Source of the DNA: Desulforamulus hydrothermalis Lam5 = DSM 18033
Lineage (GTDB): Bacteria > Bacillota > Desulfotomaculia > Desulfotomaculales > Desulfotomaculaceae
Direction: 5' to 3'
Assembly: GCF_000315365.1 (NCBI RefSeq)
Contig: NZ_CAOS01000003.1
Span: 496,001-560,000 of the forward strand
Length of the DNA: 64,000 nucleotides
The position numbers were made by a program, and so were the translations under genes. Every line of letters starts with the position of its first letter. The first letter of the stretch is position 1. This document shows positions 26,136 through 35,837 of the stretch, one piece after another. Below the pieces are notes generated by a model that searched no databases, was not told where the DNA came from, and worked only from the letters and a program-made list of their open reading frames with translations.

Positions 26136-26699
26136 TTGTCTTGGCAAGACCCCGAAACAAAGGAAAAATTTCGCCGCCTTGATCAAGTGTTAGATATTTA
26201 CGGACGGGATTCGGAGCAGTTGATCCGCGTTCTGCAGCAGGCGCAGGAAATTTTCGGGTACCTGCCCGAGGAAGTACAGGCGTATATTTCGCATAAAATG
26301 GATATACCCGTCAGCACCGTTAACGGTGTGGTTACCTTTTATGCCCTGTTTTCCACCCAGCCCCGGGGCAAGTATAACATAAACGTTTGTCTGGGCACCG
26401 CCTGTTATGTGCAGGGGGCCCAACAGATTTATGACGGGCTGCGGGAACAGTTGGGTATTAAAGAAGGCGATACCACCCCGGATATGCTTTTTACCGTGCG
26501 CAGCAGCCGCTGCGTCGGGGCTTGCGGCCTTGCCCCGGTGGTCACGGTTAATGAAGAAGTCCACGGCAAACTAAGCCCCCGGGATGTGGCCAAACTTATC
26601 AAAAAATACCAAAAGAAACAAGCGGCAGGTGAGAAACATGAAGATCAAGAACTTGCAGGACCTGGAACATATCAGGCACCGTCGCCTGCCGGATCTTAG
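26136..26699 (+). CDS. hydC: [FeFe] hydrogenase NuoE-like subunit (HydC/HndA)
   Basis: This 187-residue protein has a helical N-terminal region (QEIFGYLPEEVQAYI) and a thioredoxin-like [2Fe-2S] domain with the four-cysteine pattern CLGTAC (about 88-93) and CVGACG (about 124-129). It is the NuoE-type subunit of trimeric hydrogenases that couple NAD(H) and ferredoxin. The TTG at 26136 is 9 bases after GGGAGG; the GTG at 26127 overlaps that site. Its 3' end runs 62 bases into the next gene, giving an extra Ala/Pro-rich tail. First gene of a C-B-A operon. Confidence 0.9.
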   Translation: MSWQDPETKEKFRRLDQVLDIYGRDSEQLIRVLQQAQEIFGYLPEEVQAYISHKMDIPVSTVNGVVTFYALFSTQPRGKYNINVCLGTACYVQGAQQIYDGLREQLGIKEGDTTPDMLFTVRSSRCVGACGLAPVVTVNEEVHGKLSPRDVAKLIKKYQKKQAAGEKHEDQELAGPGTYQAPSPAGS

Positions 26700-28575
26700 C
26701 GCTCGGCTGGGTAAAACCTCGCCGCCGGGTTATCAGGTTATGTGCTGCACCGGTACCGGCTGCTCCTCCGGCGGCAGTGAACCGGTAATTGCCGCCCTGC
26801 GTGAGCAAATTGACCGGCAGGGTTTGCAGGAAAAAGTGCGGGTTTTTAAAACCGGCTGTTTTGGTTTTTGCAAAATGGGACCTATCCTGGTGGTGCACCC
26901 GGGGCAAATTTTTTATTGTCTGGTGCAGGCCGGAGATGCCGCGGAGCTGGTGGAACAGCATTTTAAGCAGGGCCGGCTGGTGGAACGGCTTCTTTACCGG
27001 GAACCGGGCCGGTCGAAAAGGTACCTGCGCCTGCCGGACATTCCTTTCTTCCAGGCCCAAAGGCGCATCGCCCTGCGCAACTGCGGGTTAATCAATCCGG
27101 AAGATATTGAAGAATATATCGCCAATGACGGGTATTTTGCCCTTTATGATGTGCTTCATCATAAAACTCCCGAACAAGTTATTGAGATCATCAGCCGGTC
27201 CGGCCTCCGGGGACGGGGCGGCGGGGGTTTTCCAACCGGCAAAAAATGGCAGTTTACCGTTCAGGCGGCGGGAACACCCAAGTATGTGGTGTGTAATGCG
27301 GATGAAGGCGACCCTGGCGCCTTTATGGATCGCAGCATTTTAGAAGGTGATCCCCACAGTGTGTTGGAAGCCATGGCCATTGCCGGCTACAGCATTGGCG
27401 CCAACCAGGGTATTATTTATGTGCGGGCAGAATATCCCATTGCGATCAAGCGTTTGGAACTGGCTATTGCACAGGCCCGGCAGGCGGGCCTGCTGGGACA
27501 TCATATTTTAGGCAGTGATTTTGCTTTTGATATAGAACTGCGTTTGGGGGCCGGCGCCTTTGTCTGCGGGGAAGAAACAGCCCTGCTGAAATCGGCCATG
27601 GGCCGGCGGGGCGAACCCCGCCCCCGGCCGCCCTTCCCGGCGGTATGCGGCTTTCGGGACAAGCCAACCCTGCTGAATAACGTGGAAACCTACGCCAATG
27701 TCCCGGTCATCTTACGACAGGGCTGGCAATGGTACGCCGGCCTGGGTACTGAAAACAGCAAGGGCACCAAGGTTTTTTCCATTGCCGGCAAGATTAACAA
27801 TACCGGGCTTATAGAGGTGCCCATGGGCACCACCCTGCGCACCGTTATTTATGATATTGGCGGGGGTATTCCCGGCGGCAGGCAATTTAAGGCGGTACAA
27901 ACCGGCGGCCCCTCCGGCGGCGTTATTCCTGCCAGCCTGCTGGACACCCCCATTGATTATGAATCCCTGTCCCGGGTAGGCTCCATGATGGGTTCCGGCG
28001 GTTTAATCGTGATGGATGAAACCGACTGCATGGTGGATATTGCCAAGTTTTATTTGGAATTCAGCCAAGATGAATCATGCGGCAAATGCACCCCCTGCCG
28101 GGTAGGCACCAGGCGCATGCTGGAAATTATGGAACGCATCACCCAGGGCAAAGGCGAACCGGCCGATCTGGATGAACTGGCGGAACTGGCCCACGATATC
28201 AAAGACGCTTCCCTGTGCGGCCTGGGCCAAACGGCCCCCAACCCGGTTTTATCCACCCTGCGCTTTTTCCGGGAAGAATATATCGCGCACGTGCGGGATA
28301 AAACATGTCCGGCCGGGGTTTGCCGGGAGCTGACAGACTTTGTCATTGATCCCGCCAAATGTATTTCCTGCGGCCTGTGCGCCAAAGCCTGCGGGGTACA
28401 GGCCATCAGCGGCGAGAAAAAGCAACCTTTTTACATCGACCGGCAGAAATGCATCAAATGCGGTGCCTGCCAGGCCCGCTGTCCGAAAGAGGCCATCTTT
28501 AAAGCAGCCATAGGAGGTGAAATTACTAATGCCAACCGGCCGGGAGACAACCGGACTGCCTACCCTACCGCATGA
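26638..28575 (+). CDS. hydB: [FeFe] hydrogenase NuoF-like flavoprotein subunit (HydB/HndC)
   Basis: This 645-residue protein has an N-terminal [2Fe-2S] thioredoxin-like domain (VMCCTGTGCSSGG and TGCFGFCKMGPI), a NuoF core binding FMN and NAD (GLRGRGGGGFPTGKKW, ADEGDPGAFMDR, GAGAFVCGEETALLKS), an SLBB domain, the [4Fe-4S] site CGKCTPCRVG plus distant Cys (DASLCGLG), and two C-terminal [4Fe-4S] ferredoxin motifs (CISCGLCAKAC, CIKCGACQARC). It passes electrons between NAD(H), ferredoxin and HydA. ATG at 26638 after AGGTGAG. The next start overlaps by 47 bases. Confidence 0.94.
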   Translation: MKIKNLQDLEHIRHRRLPDLSARLGKTSPPGYQVMCCTGTGCSSGGSEPVIAALREQIDRQGLQEKVRVFKTGCFGFCKMGPILVVHPGQIFYCLVQAGDAAELVEQHFKQGRLVERLLYREPGRSKRYLRLPDIPFFQAQRRIALRNCGLINPEDIEEYIANDGYFALYDVLHHKTPEQVIEIISRSGLRGRGGGGFPTGKKWQFTVQAAGTPKYVVCNADEGDPGAFMDRSILEGDPHSVLEAMAIAGYSIGANQGIIYVRAEYPIAIKRLELAIAQARQAGLLGHHILGSDFAFDIELRLGAGAFVCGEETALLKSAMGRRGEPRPRPPFPAVCGFRDKPTLLNNVETYANVPVILRQGWQWYAGLGTENSKGTKVFSIAGKINNTGLIEVPMGTTLRTVIYDIGGGIPGGRQFKAVQTGGPSGGVIPASLLDTPIDYESLSRVGSMMGSGGLIVMDETDCMVDIAKFYLEFSQDESCGKCTPCRVGTRRMLEIMERITQGKGEPADLDELAELAHDIKDASLCGLGQTAPNPVLSTLRFFREEYIAHVRDKTCPAGVCRELTDFVIDPAKCISCGLCAKACGVQAISGEKKQPFYIDRQKCIKCGACQARCPKEAIFKAAIGGEITNANRPGDNRTAYPTA

Positions 28576-30412
28576 GCGGCCGGTGGGACAGCCCCCTATA
28601 GAAAAAACAGGTGAAAAGGTAACTATTTATATCAATGACCAACCGGTGCAGGCAGATAAAGGCACAAATGTGCTGGAGGCTTGCCGGGCCGGCGGTTACG
28701 ACATCCCCAGCCTGTGCTACCTGCGGGATCTGAACACGGCCGGCTCCTGCCGGGTTTGTGTAGTAGAAATCGAGGGCACCCGTACGCTCCAGGCAGCCTG
28801 TGTTTACCCGGTGGCCGAGGGACTGCGGGTGCATACGCACACCGCCAGGGTGCGCCGGGCCCGCCGGCGGGCGGTGGAACTGCTGTTATCCGAACACAAC
28901 CGGGAATGCCCCACCTGTGTGCGCAGCGCTTCTTGTGAACTGCAGGCCCTGGCCCGCAAGGTGGGTGCCCGCTACAGCCGGCTGGCCAGCCAGCCCCGCT
29001 GTGAACCAAAAATTGTCAAAAATCCCTTTATTGTGCGGGATTACAGCAAATGCATCAAATGCCGGCGGTGCGAGGCCGTGTGCAAAAACATGCAGGGTAT
29101 CGGTGTGTACACCCCCCTTTACCGGGGCTACGAAACCGTAATTGCCCCTGCCTTTGAGCGCAACCTGGCGGAGGTGGCCTGCATCGCCTGCGGCCAGTGC
29201 GTGCTGGCCTGCCCCACCGGCTCCCTGACCGAGCGCTCTTACGTTGAGGAAGTGTGGCAGGTGATTGATGATCCCGCCAAACATGTGGTGGTGCAGGCGG
29301 CACCGGCCATCCAGGTAAGTATTGGCGAGGAATTCGGCCTGCCGGTGGGTACGGCGGTAACCGGCCAGCTGGCCGCCGCCCTGCGGCGCCTGGGCTTTGA
29401 CAGCGTTTTTTCCACCGACTTTGCCGCTGACCTTACCATCATGGAGGAAACCCACGAATTGCTGCACAGAATTGACAAGGGCGGCCCGCTGCCCCTCATT
29501 TCCTCCTGCAGCCCGGGCTGGATTAAAATGTGCGAGCATTTCTACCCGGAATTTATCGACAACCTGTCTACCTGCAAATCGCCCATGGAAATGTTCGGGG
29601 CTCTGGCAAAAACCTATTACGCCCAAAAGCTGGGCCTTGACCCCCGGGAAATGGTGGTGGTGGGCGTCATGCCCTGCACCGCCAAAAAGTACGAGGCAGC
29701 CCGGCCGGAAATGAAAACCTACGGCCTGCCGGATGTCGATTACGTCCTGACCACCCGGGAGCTGGCCGGCATGCTGCGCATGGCCGGCATCCATTTAAAC
29801 AAGCTGCCGCAAGAGGAATTTGACCAACCCCTGGGCCTTGCTTCGGGTGCCGCCAACATTTTCGCCGCCACCGGGGGGGTCATGGAAGCGGCCGTCCGCA
29901 CCGCCCTCGCCCTCACCGAGGGCAAAGAAACGGGCCGCCTGGAGTTCACCGAATTCAGAGGCAGCAGCGGCATTAAAGAAGCAACCGTACGCCTTAAGGG
30001 CCGGGACATCCGCCTGGGGGTGGCCCATGGCACCAATAATGCAAAAAAGCTGCTGAACCGGCTTAAGGCGGGCGAAAAATTCCACTTTATCGAAATTATG
30101 GCCTGTGCCGGCGGCTGCGTGGGGGGCGGCGGCCAGCCCATTACCGGCGACCCGGCCAAACCGGAACTGACCCTGGAACACCGCCGCCAACGGGCAGCCG
30201 GCTTGTATGCCATGGATCTGGGCAAAGAGTTGCGCCGCTCCCACGAAAACCCGGCGGTTAAGCAGGTATATGAGGAATTTTTGGGCGCCCCCATGAGCAA
30301 AAAGGCGAAAGAAATCTTGCATACCAGCTACACTGCCCGGGGCAAACTGCCGGGGTTTGACTTGACAAATTTACAAGCTCCCGCCGGCAACCTGCCCGGC
30401 ATGCTGCATTAA
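28529..30412 (+). CDS. hydA: [FeFe] hydrogenase catalytic subunit (HydA/HndD)
   Basis: Reversible 2H+ + 2e- to H2. The 627-residue protein has, in order, a [2Fe-2S] ferredoxin domain, a His-Cys3 [4Fe-4S] site, two [4Fe-4S] clusters (CIKCRRCEAVC, CIACGQCVLAC), the H-cluster domain and a C-terminal small-subunit-like segment ending near LHTSY. H-cluster ligands: C327 (SSCSPGW), C383 (MPCTAKK), C526 and C530 (ACAGGC). Together with HydB and HydC it forms a trimeric, probably electron-bifurcating, cytoplasmic hydrogenase. The usual proline of ACPGGC is alanine here. ATG at 28529 after TAGGAGGTGA. No maturation genes (hydEFG) are in the window. Confidence 0.96.
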   Translation: MPTGRETTGLPTLPHERPVGQPPIEKTGEKVTIYINDQPVQADKGTNVLEACRAGGYDIPSLCYLRDLNTAGSCRVCVVEIEGTRTLQAACVYPVAEGLRVHTHTARVRRARRRAVELLLSEHNRECPTCVRSASCELQALARKVGARYSRLASQPRCEPKIVKNPFIVRDYSKCIKCRRCEAVCKNMQGIGVYTPLYRGYETVIAPAFERNLAEVACIACGQCVLACPTGSLTERSYVEEVWQVIDDPAKHVVVQAAPAIQVSIGEEFGLPVGTAVTGQLAAALRRLGFDSVFSTDFAADLTIMEETHELLHRIDKGGPLPLISSCSPGWIKMCEHFYPEFIDNLSTCKSPMEMFGALAKTYYAQKLGLDPREMVVVGVMPCTAKKYEAARPEMKTYGLPDVDYVLTTRELAGMLRMAGIHLNKLPQEEFDQPLGLASGAANIFAATGGVMEAAVRTALALTEGKETGRLEFTEFRGSSGIKEATVRLKGRDIRLGVAHGTNNAKKLLNRLKAGEKFHFIEIMACAGGCVGGGGQPITGDPAKPELTLEHRRQRAAGLYAMDLGKELRRSHENPAVKQVYEEFLGAPMSKKAKEILHTSYTARGKLPGFDLTNLQAPAGNLPGMLH

Positions 30413-30432
30413 AGGGCTTGTGCGGCAAGAGA

Positions 30433-30472
30433 AACAGGCTGCTCCCGGGGTTAATCCCGGGAGCAGCCTGTT
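30433..30472. terminator. Hairpin between the hydrogenase operon and the GGDEF/HD-GYP gene
   Basis: AACAGGCTGCTCCCGGG pairs with CCCGGGAGCAGCCTGTT around a 6-base centre; the right arm touches the minus-strand stop codon. No long T-tract on either strand. Confidence 0.65.
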
Positions 30473-32517
30473 CATGCCACGTCATGGCTTTCCATCATAT
30501 TAATAAAAACATTTACCAGGTGAGGGTCAAATTGCTCACCGGCGCCCTTGGCCAGTTCAGCCAGGGCAGCCTGCCGGGGCATGGCCCGGCGGTAGGGCCG
30601 GTCACTGGTCATGGCGTCATAGGCATCCGCAATGGCCAGCATGCGGCATTCCAGGGGTATTTCTTCTCCCTGCAGGCCCAGGGGATAGCCTTTGCCGTTC
30701 CACCACTCGTGGTGCTTTAAAATCCAATCGGCAATGGGCACCAGATCCGGCGCTGACTGGGCAATACGGTGGCCGATTTCGCAGTGCCGCTGCATCTCTG
30801 CCACTTCCTCAGGCGTCAAGCGGCCCGGTTTAAATAAAAGGCGATCCGGAATACCTACTTTGCCAATATCGTGAAACCGGGCCAGCAAGCGGAGATCGCC
30901 CCAGCGGCTGGCCGGCAGGCCGATTTTTTGGGCCAACCCAACCAGCAATTCCTGCAGGCGTTGACCATGGCCCTCGGTAATAAAATCCCGGGCTTCCAGG
31001 GCCTTGATCAGGGTTTGCACAATGGCGCTGCGGGTGCTCTGGCTGTGGTGCAGTTTTTCCCGGTACATATTGTTGTCTGCTTCCTTAAATAAGTTATGGA
31101 TGTCCCTGGCTTTGCCCGCCGCCAAACCGACGGAAACACTTAGGGGCAGCTGCGGATGGCCGGCATTGTAGACATCCAGGGCATTTTTAACCCGCTGCAC
31201 CATATCCTCCAGCATGGCCCGGTCAGCGTCCGGCAGCAAAACGGCAAATTCGTCACCGCCGATTCTCGCTATAACATCCTGCTGCCGGAAGCAGTGCTGA
31301 AAAACATCGGCAGCGGCCCGCAGCAGGGCATCCCCGGTGTCGTGCCCCATGGTATCGTTAACCAATTTCAACCCGTTTAAATCACACAGGATAATGCCCA
31401 CCGCAAGATGCGCCTGCGGCAGCCGCTTCATTTCCTGTTCAAAAAAAGTGCGGTTGTACAGGCCGGTCAGCGAGTCCCGCAGGCTGAGGTATTGCAATTT
31501 TTCTTCCGCTTTCTTTTGCTCGGTAATGTCTTTATAAACGCCATACAGTCCCACCGGCCGGTTGTTCAGGAAAATAGGGTAACCCAGCAGGTGGACATGA
31601 ATTTCGCTGCCGTCTTTTTTCTGCCGCACGGTTTCCCTTAACACAGATGCCTGGCCCGCCAAAACCTGCCGGGACAGCTCAGAGGCTTCTGCCACCAGCC
31701 GGCCGGGCACAATTAAATCGTTAATATTGCGGCCCCGGACTTCAGCGCCGGTATACTGAAAGATTTCCTCAAAGGCCCGGTTGCAATTGACAACCCGGTC
31801 TTCGTTATCCAGCATAACAATCGCATTAGGTGAATTATCAAACAACTGCTGCAAACAAGCCTTCTGCAGCAGCAACTGCTGCTCCGTCTGCTTGCTTTCG
31901 CTGACATCCCGAATAATCACGCCAATATAGAAACTATCGCCGATAGTGATAGGAAATTTAATTTCTTGAATATAACGCACCTGGCCGTCCGGCCGGTAAA
32001 TAACAAACTCCTGCGGTTTATTAAACAAAGGCGAAGCCTGACACCTGAGGGCTGCTAAAATTTTGGCCTGAAAATCTTGATAAAGGGCCGCCTGTCTTTT
32101 CTCCGGGCTGGCAAAGGAAAACACCACATCCCATAAAAACCGCCCCAGCACCTGCTGCCTGGCCGTTCCGGAAATATTTTCCATGCCACTGTTCCACTCA
32201 ACTATCCTGCCCTGCCGGTCGGCCAGAACAACTCCGTCAACTGATTGTTCGACAATATTGCGGTACTTTTCTTCACTGGCCCGCAGGGCTTGTTCCGCAG
32301 CCAAACGCTCGCGCATTTGCCGCCCAATTAAATAAAAAAGCAGCAAGCCGGTGGCACTGACAAAAACTATTCCTTTGTAGGTTTGCCAGATGGTTAAGAG
32401 GTGTTTATCCCGGACCAGCATGTTAAGTATATAATCGGAAAAATAAACCCAGCCGGTGCTGACCAGAACATATACCAGGGAGATTTGCCAGGCTGCGCGG
32501 GTAAACTGTTTGCTCAT
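30472..32517 (-). CDS. Membrane PAS-GGDEF-HD-GYP signalling protein
   Basis: This 681-residue protein has two N-terminal membrane helices (about 10-30, 45-65), two PAS domains (about 75-200 and 200-325), a GGDEF domain with an intact active-site motif (RIGGDEFAVLL) for c-di-GMP synthesis, and a C-terminal HD-GYP domain (HDIGKVGIPD, HHEWWNGKGYP, ADAYDAMTSDRPYR) that hydrolyses c-di-GMP in known members. Both activities look competent, so the net output depends on PAS input. ATG at 32517 follows GGAGGAAG. It is divergent from tryptophanase, with a DnaA-box cluster in between. Confidence 0.92.
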   Translation of the reverse strand: MSKQFTRAAWQISLVYVLVSTGWVYFSDYILNMLVRDKHLLTIWQTYKGIVFVSATGLLLFYLIGRQMRERLAAEQALRASEEKYRNIVEQSVDGVVLADRQGRIVEWNSGMENISGTARQQVLGRFLWDVVFSFASPEKRQAALYQDFQAKILAALRCQASPLFNKPQEFVIYRPDGQVRYIQEIKFPITIGDSFYIGVIIRDVSESKQTEQQLLLQKACLQQLFDNSPNAIVMLDNEDRVVNCNRAFEEIFQYTGAEVRGRNINDLIVPGRLVAEASELSRQVLAGQASVLRETVRQKKDGSEIHVHLLGYPIFLNNRPVGLYGVYKDITEQKKAEEKLQYLSLRDSLTGLYNRTFFEQEMKRLPQAHLAVGIILCDLNGLKLVNDTMGHDTGDALLRAAADVFQHCFRQQDVIARIGGDEFAVLLPDADRAMLEDMVQRVKNALDVYNAGHPQLPLSVSVGLAAGKARDIHNLFKEADNNMYREKLHHSQSTRSAIVQTLIKALEARDFITEGHGQRLQELLVGLAQKIGLPASRWGDLRLLARFHDIGKVGIPDRLLFKPGRLTPEEVAEMQRHCEIGHRIAQSAPDLVPIADWILKHHEWWNGKGYPLGLQGEEIPLECRMLAIADAYDAMTSDRPYRRAMPRQAALAELAKGAGEQFDPHLVNVFINMMESHDVA

Positions 32518-32665
32518 ACTTCCTCCGCATTTTAAATCAGGCTTATATAATATTCTGGCCGGACACAACGAATTCCTACAAAGCTGTAAAAATCTCTTTA
32601 CCCAAACCCTCGGCCCGACCCTTGGCCTGACTGTGCTTTCTTTACACCATTATACAACTTTCGAC

Positions 32666-32717
32666 TTATCCACACAAAAGGCTGCTTTTCCACAGATTTA
32701 TCCACATTTTATCCACG
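32666..32717 (+). promoter_or_regulatory. Cluster of four DnaA-box-like sequences
   Basis: Two perfect TTATCCACA boxes (32666-32674, 32698-32706) and two one-mismatch boxes, TTTTCCACA (32686-32694) and TTATCCACG (32709-32717), all in the same orientation within 52 bases. This density is unlikely by chance. No dnaA, dnaN or other origin gene is near, so a DnaA-titrating or DnaA-regulated site is more likely than oriC. The rest of 32518-32877 shows no gene. Confidence 0.65.
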
Positions 32718-32877
32718 GCAGCGGTGTATAACTCCGGGACTTTTGCCCCGGTTATGGGGGACTGTCAGATACGCCTGCCAACAACCTGAACCATGTTATT
32801 TTTTTAATAAAATTACCCTTTTCTGCAAAGGATATTCTACGAACATCAAGTTAAATATGACAAGGAGGTTACCAAAA

Positions 32878-34266
32878 ATGAGCCCTGTTAAAGCTAAACC
32901 AGAACCTTTTCGCATTAAAATGGTGGAACCCATTAAAATGATTTCACGGGAGGAAAGACAGGCGGCACTGGAACGGGCCGGCTATAACCTGTTCCTGCTG
33001 AAAGGTGAAGAGGTGTACATTGACCTGTTAACCGACAGCGGCACCGGTGCCATGAGCGACAACCAATGGGCCGGCTTGATGCTGGGGGACGAGGCTTATT
33101 CCGGCAGCAAAAACTTTTTTAACCTGAAAAACGCTGTGGAAGACATTTTCGGTTATAAATTTACCATTCCCACGCACCAGGGCAGGGGCGCCGAGCAGGT
33201 ATTGTTCCCCGTTATCATTAAAAAACCGGGCGACCTGTTTATCAGCAATATGCACTTTGACACCACCAAAGCCCATGTGGAAATGGCCGGCGGCCGGGCG
33301 GTCAACTGTGTGATTGAGGAAGCCTTTGACACCGAAAAATACCACCCCTTCAAGGGTAATTTTGACCTGGCAAAACTGGAATCCATTATTAAAGAAAAAG
33401 GCCCTGAAAATATTGCTGCGGTGATTATTACGGTTACCTGCAACAGCTCGGGGGGCCAGCCGGTATCCATGGAAAACATTCGCAAAACCAGCCAGCTGGC
33501 CAAACAGTACGGCATCCGGGTATTTATTGATGCTGCCCGCTCCTACGAAAATGCCTATTTCATTAAAAACCGCGAAGAAGGCTACGCCAATAAGTCGATC
33601 CGGGATATTGTCAAAGAGATGTTCAGTTACGCCGAAGGCTTTACCATGAGCGCCAAAAAGGATGCCATTGTAAATATCGGCGGTGTGCTGGCCATCAAAG
33701 AGGACGAGGCTTTGTACCAAAAATGTGCCGCCAGAACCGTCCCCATGGAAGGCTTCATTACCTACGGCGGTCTGGCAGGCCGGGATATGGAAGCGCTGGC
33801 CAGGGGCTTGTATGAAGGCATGGACTATGACTACCTGGATTACCGAATTGGCCAGGTGGCTTATCTGGGCGAAAAATTGCGGGAAGGCGGCATTCCCATC
33901 CAGTATCCCACCGGCGGGCACGCCGTCTTTGTCGATGCCAAAAGGCTTTTGCCTCATATACCCTACTACCAGTTCCCGGCCCAGGCCCTGGGCAATGAGC
34001 TGTATGTGGACACCGGCGTGCGGGCGGTGGAAATCGGTTCCTTCCTGCTGGGGCGTGACCCGGATACCGGGGAAAACCTGGAGTCACCCATGGAACTGCT
34101 GCGCTTAACCATCCCCCGCCGCACTTACACCAATAACCATATGGATGTGGTGGCAGACGGCTTAATTGCCATTAAGGATAAAGCCTCCACTCTCAAAGGG
34201 TTGGAATTTACTTACGAACCTCCCATCCTGCGGCACTTTACGGCCAGGTTGCGGCCGGTCCAATAA
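32878..34266 (+). CDS. tnaA: Tryptophanase (tryptophan indole-lyase)
   Basis: PLP-dependent cleavage of L-tryptophan to indole, pyruvate and ammonia. The 462-residue protein aligns along its length with TnaA/tyrosine phenol-lyase; PLP lysine is K261 in MSAKKDA. Family-specific stretches match tryptophanase, not tyrosine phenol-lyase: [18 protein letters not shown], and [14 protein letters not shown] where tyrosine phenol-lyase has its substrate-selecting arginine (RSMERG). ATG at 32878 follows AAGGAGGT. The frame is open upstream to 32743 but without a start signal. A broken tryptophan symporter gene follows. Confidence 0.92.
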   Translation: MSPVKAKPEPFRIKMVEPIKMISREERQAALERAGYNLFLLKGEEVYIDLLTDSGTGAMSDNQWAGLMLGDEAYSGSKNFFNLKNAVEDIFGYKFTIPTHQGRGAEQVLFPVIIKKPGDLFISNMHFDTTKAHVEMAGGRAVNCVIEEAFDTEKYHPFKGNFDLAKLESIIKEKGPENIAAVIITVTCNSSGGQPVSMENIRKTSQLAKQYGIRVFIDAARSYENAYFIKNREEGYANKSIRDIVKEMFSYAEGFTMSAKKDAIVNIGGVLAIKEDEALYQKCAARTVPMEGFITYGGLAGRDMEALARGLYEGMDYDYLDYRIGQVAYLGEKLREGGIPIQYPTGGHAVFVDAKRLLPHIPYYQFPAQALGNELYVDTGVRAVEIGSFLLGRDPDTGENLESPMELLRLTIPRRTYTNNHMDVVADGLIAIKDKASTLKGLEFTYEPPILRHFTARLRPVQ

Positions 34267-34328
34267 AAAATGATACCCGGCCGCCCAACCGGGCCAACCG
34301 GGTAGAGTAAAAGAAAAGAGGTGTTTTT

Positions 34329-35648
34329 ATGGCAGAACGTGAAGCGTGGTCAAGTAAAACCGGCTTTATTCTGGCCAGTGTAGGTGCCGCCATGGGGCTG
34401 GGGTCCATCTGGATGTTTCCCTGGCGTATTGGCGCTTACGGCGGCGGCGCTTTTCTGGTACCCTATTTCCTGTTCGTTTTTGTGCTGGGGGTAACCGGCC
34501 TGATGGGCGAATTTGCCTTCGGCCGCAGCCAGCAAAAGGGGGCTGTGTCAGCCTTTGAAAACGTCTTCCGGGAAAAGGGAAACGCCGGGCTGGGCCGTAC
34601 CCTGGGCATCATCCCCGTCCTGGGCGTGAGCGGTGTGTTTACCTTTTATCTCATTGTTTGCGGCTGGATTTTGAAATTTTTTTGGGTAGGCCGTAATGGG
34701 GCCTTTGGCCGGCATTGACCCGGGTCCTTTATTTCGGCGGTTTTGCCGGTCAAGCCGAAAGCATTTTCTGGCATGCTTTGGCACTGATACTCACGCTGGC
34801 TATTGTGATTAAAGGGGTTTCCGGCGGCATAGAGGCTTCCAACAAAATCATGATGCCCGGTTTGTTTATTATCCTGCTGATTTTGCTGGTGCGTTCTCTT
34901 ACCCTGGAAGGGGCCGCCAAAAGCATCCGGTTTTTTAACCCTGCCCGATTGGGCCAAAACTGGGCCAATCCCGTTACCTGGGTGCAAGCCCTGGGGCCAG
35001 GCCTTTTTCACAGTTTCTCTGGGCGGTGCGGCCATGCTGGTGTACGGCAGTTACCTGCGGGAAACGGAAGATATTCCCTCTTCCGCTGTGCACACAGCTT
35101 TCTGGACCACCGTTGCTTCGCTGCTGGCGGCCTTTGTGACCATTCCCTCGGCCTTTGCCTTCGGTCAGGATCCCCAGGCCGGCCCGCCGCTGCTGTTTAT
35201 CACTATCCCTTATATTTTTAAAACCATGACCGGCGGTTATATCTTTGGGGCCCTGTTCTTTTTGGCAGTGGTTTTTGCCGCCATATCTTCTGCCATCAAC
35301 CTGATGGAAGTACCGGTGGAAGCCATTATGGACCGCTTTAACATGAGCCGCATTAAGGCTTCGGTGCTGGTGGCGGTGCTGGGCTTTTTGGTGGGCATAC
35401 CGCTGGATATTAACTTAAACTTGTTCGGCAAGTTTGCCGACCTGGTAACCATATATATTGTACCTTTCGGGGCGGTGCTGGCATCCATTGTGTTCTTCTG
35501 GGTGTACGGCGTGGAACGGGCCCGTGCCCAGGTTAATAAAGGAGCCGTTAAGCCCCTGGGCCCCTGGTGGGGTTACCTGGCCAAGTATGTATTTACCGGT
35601 GTAGCCCTGTTTATTCTGGTCATGGGTATAGTCATGGGCGGCATTTAA
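34329..35648 (+). pseudogene. tnaT: Na+-dependent tryptophan symporter (SNF/NSS family), frameshifted
   Basis: The 1.32-kb region has the length (about 440 codons) and content of an NSS transporter: the N-terminal SSKTGFILASVGAAMGLGS, the middle GVSGGIEASNKIMMPG and a C-terminal part to residue GIVMGGI. Reading requires three frame changes: near 34689 (WV-A after removing one G), near 34729 (GP-YFGGFAG after removing one T) and near 34998 (ALGQAFFTVSLGGAAM after removing one G). Each is a single extra base in a short homopolymer. As written no functional transporter can be made. Position after tnaA fits TnaT. Either true decay or sequence error. Confidence 0.85.
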
Positions 35649-35676
35649 TTGTCTGATGGCAAAAGGAGGTGATTTA

Positions 35677-35808
35677 ATGCCCAAGCAAAAAAGCCCGGTG
35701 CCAAAAGCAGCCCGGGAAAATAAGGCACTGCAGTATGAATTAAACAGCCAATCCAGCAGGTATAAAAAAGGTGACTATGCCAGCTTGTCCGACGGCATGG
35801 TTCCCTAA
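35677..35808 (+). CDS. Small hydrophilic protein, 43 residues, unknown
   Basis: The reading frame starts with ATG 7 bases after the very strong site AAAAGGAGGTGA and encodes 43 residues (MPKQKSPVPKAARENKALQY to SLSDGMVP). It is basic and charged, has no membrane segment or cysteine, and I recognise no family. It follows the symporter by 28 bases and would be in the same transcript. The good ribosome binding site is the main support. A small NSS accessory subunit like MetS would be membrane-spanning, so that is unlikely. Confidence 0.5.
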   Translation: MPKQKSPVPKAARENKALQYELNSQSSRYKKGDYASLSDGMVP

Positions 35809-35837
35809 GTGTTAAACCACGTTTTCCGGTTTGCAAA

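Noticed and set aside
32666-32717. Chromosomal replication origin (oriC)
   Set aside because: DnaA boxes are present, but no dnaA, dnaN, recF, gyrB or rpmH gene nor a clear AT-rich unwinding region is nearby.
32743-32877. Possible tnaC-like leader peptide before tnaA
   Set aside because: The frame contains one Trp but has no stop codon before tnaA, so it cannot act as a TnaC-type leader.
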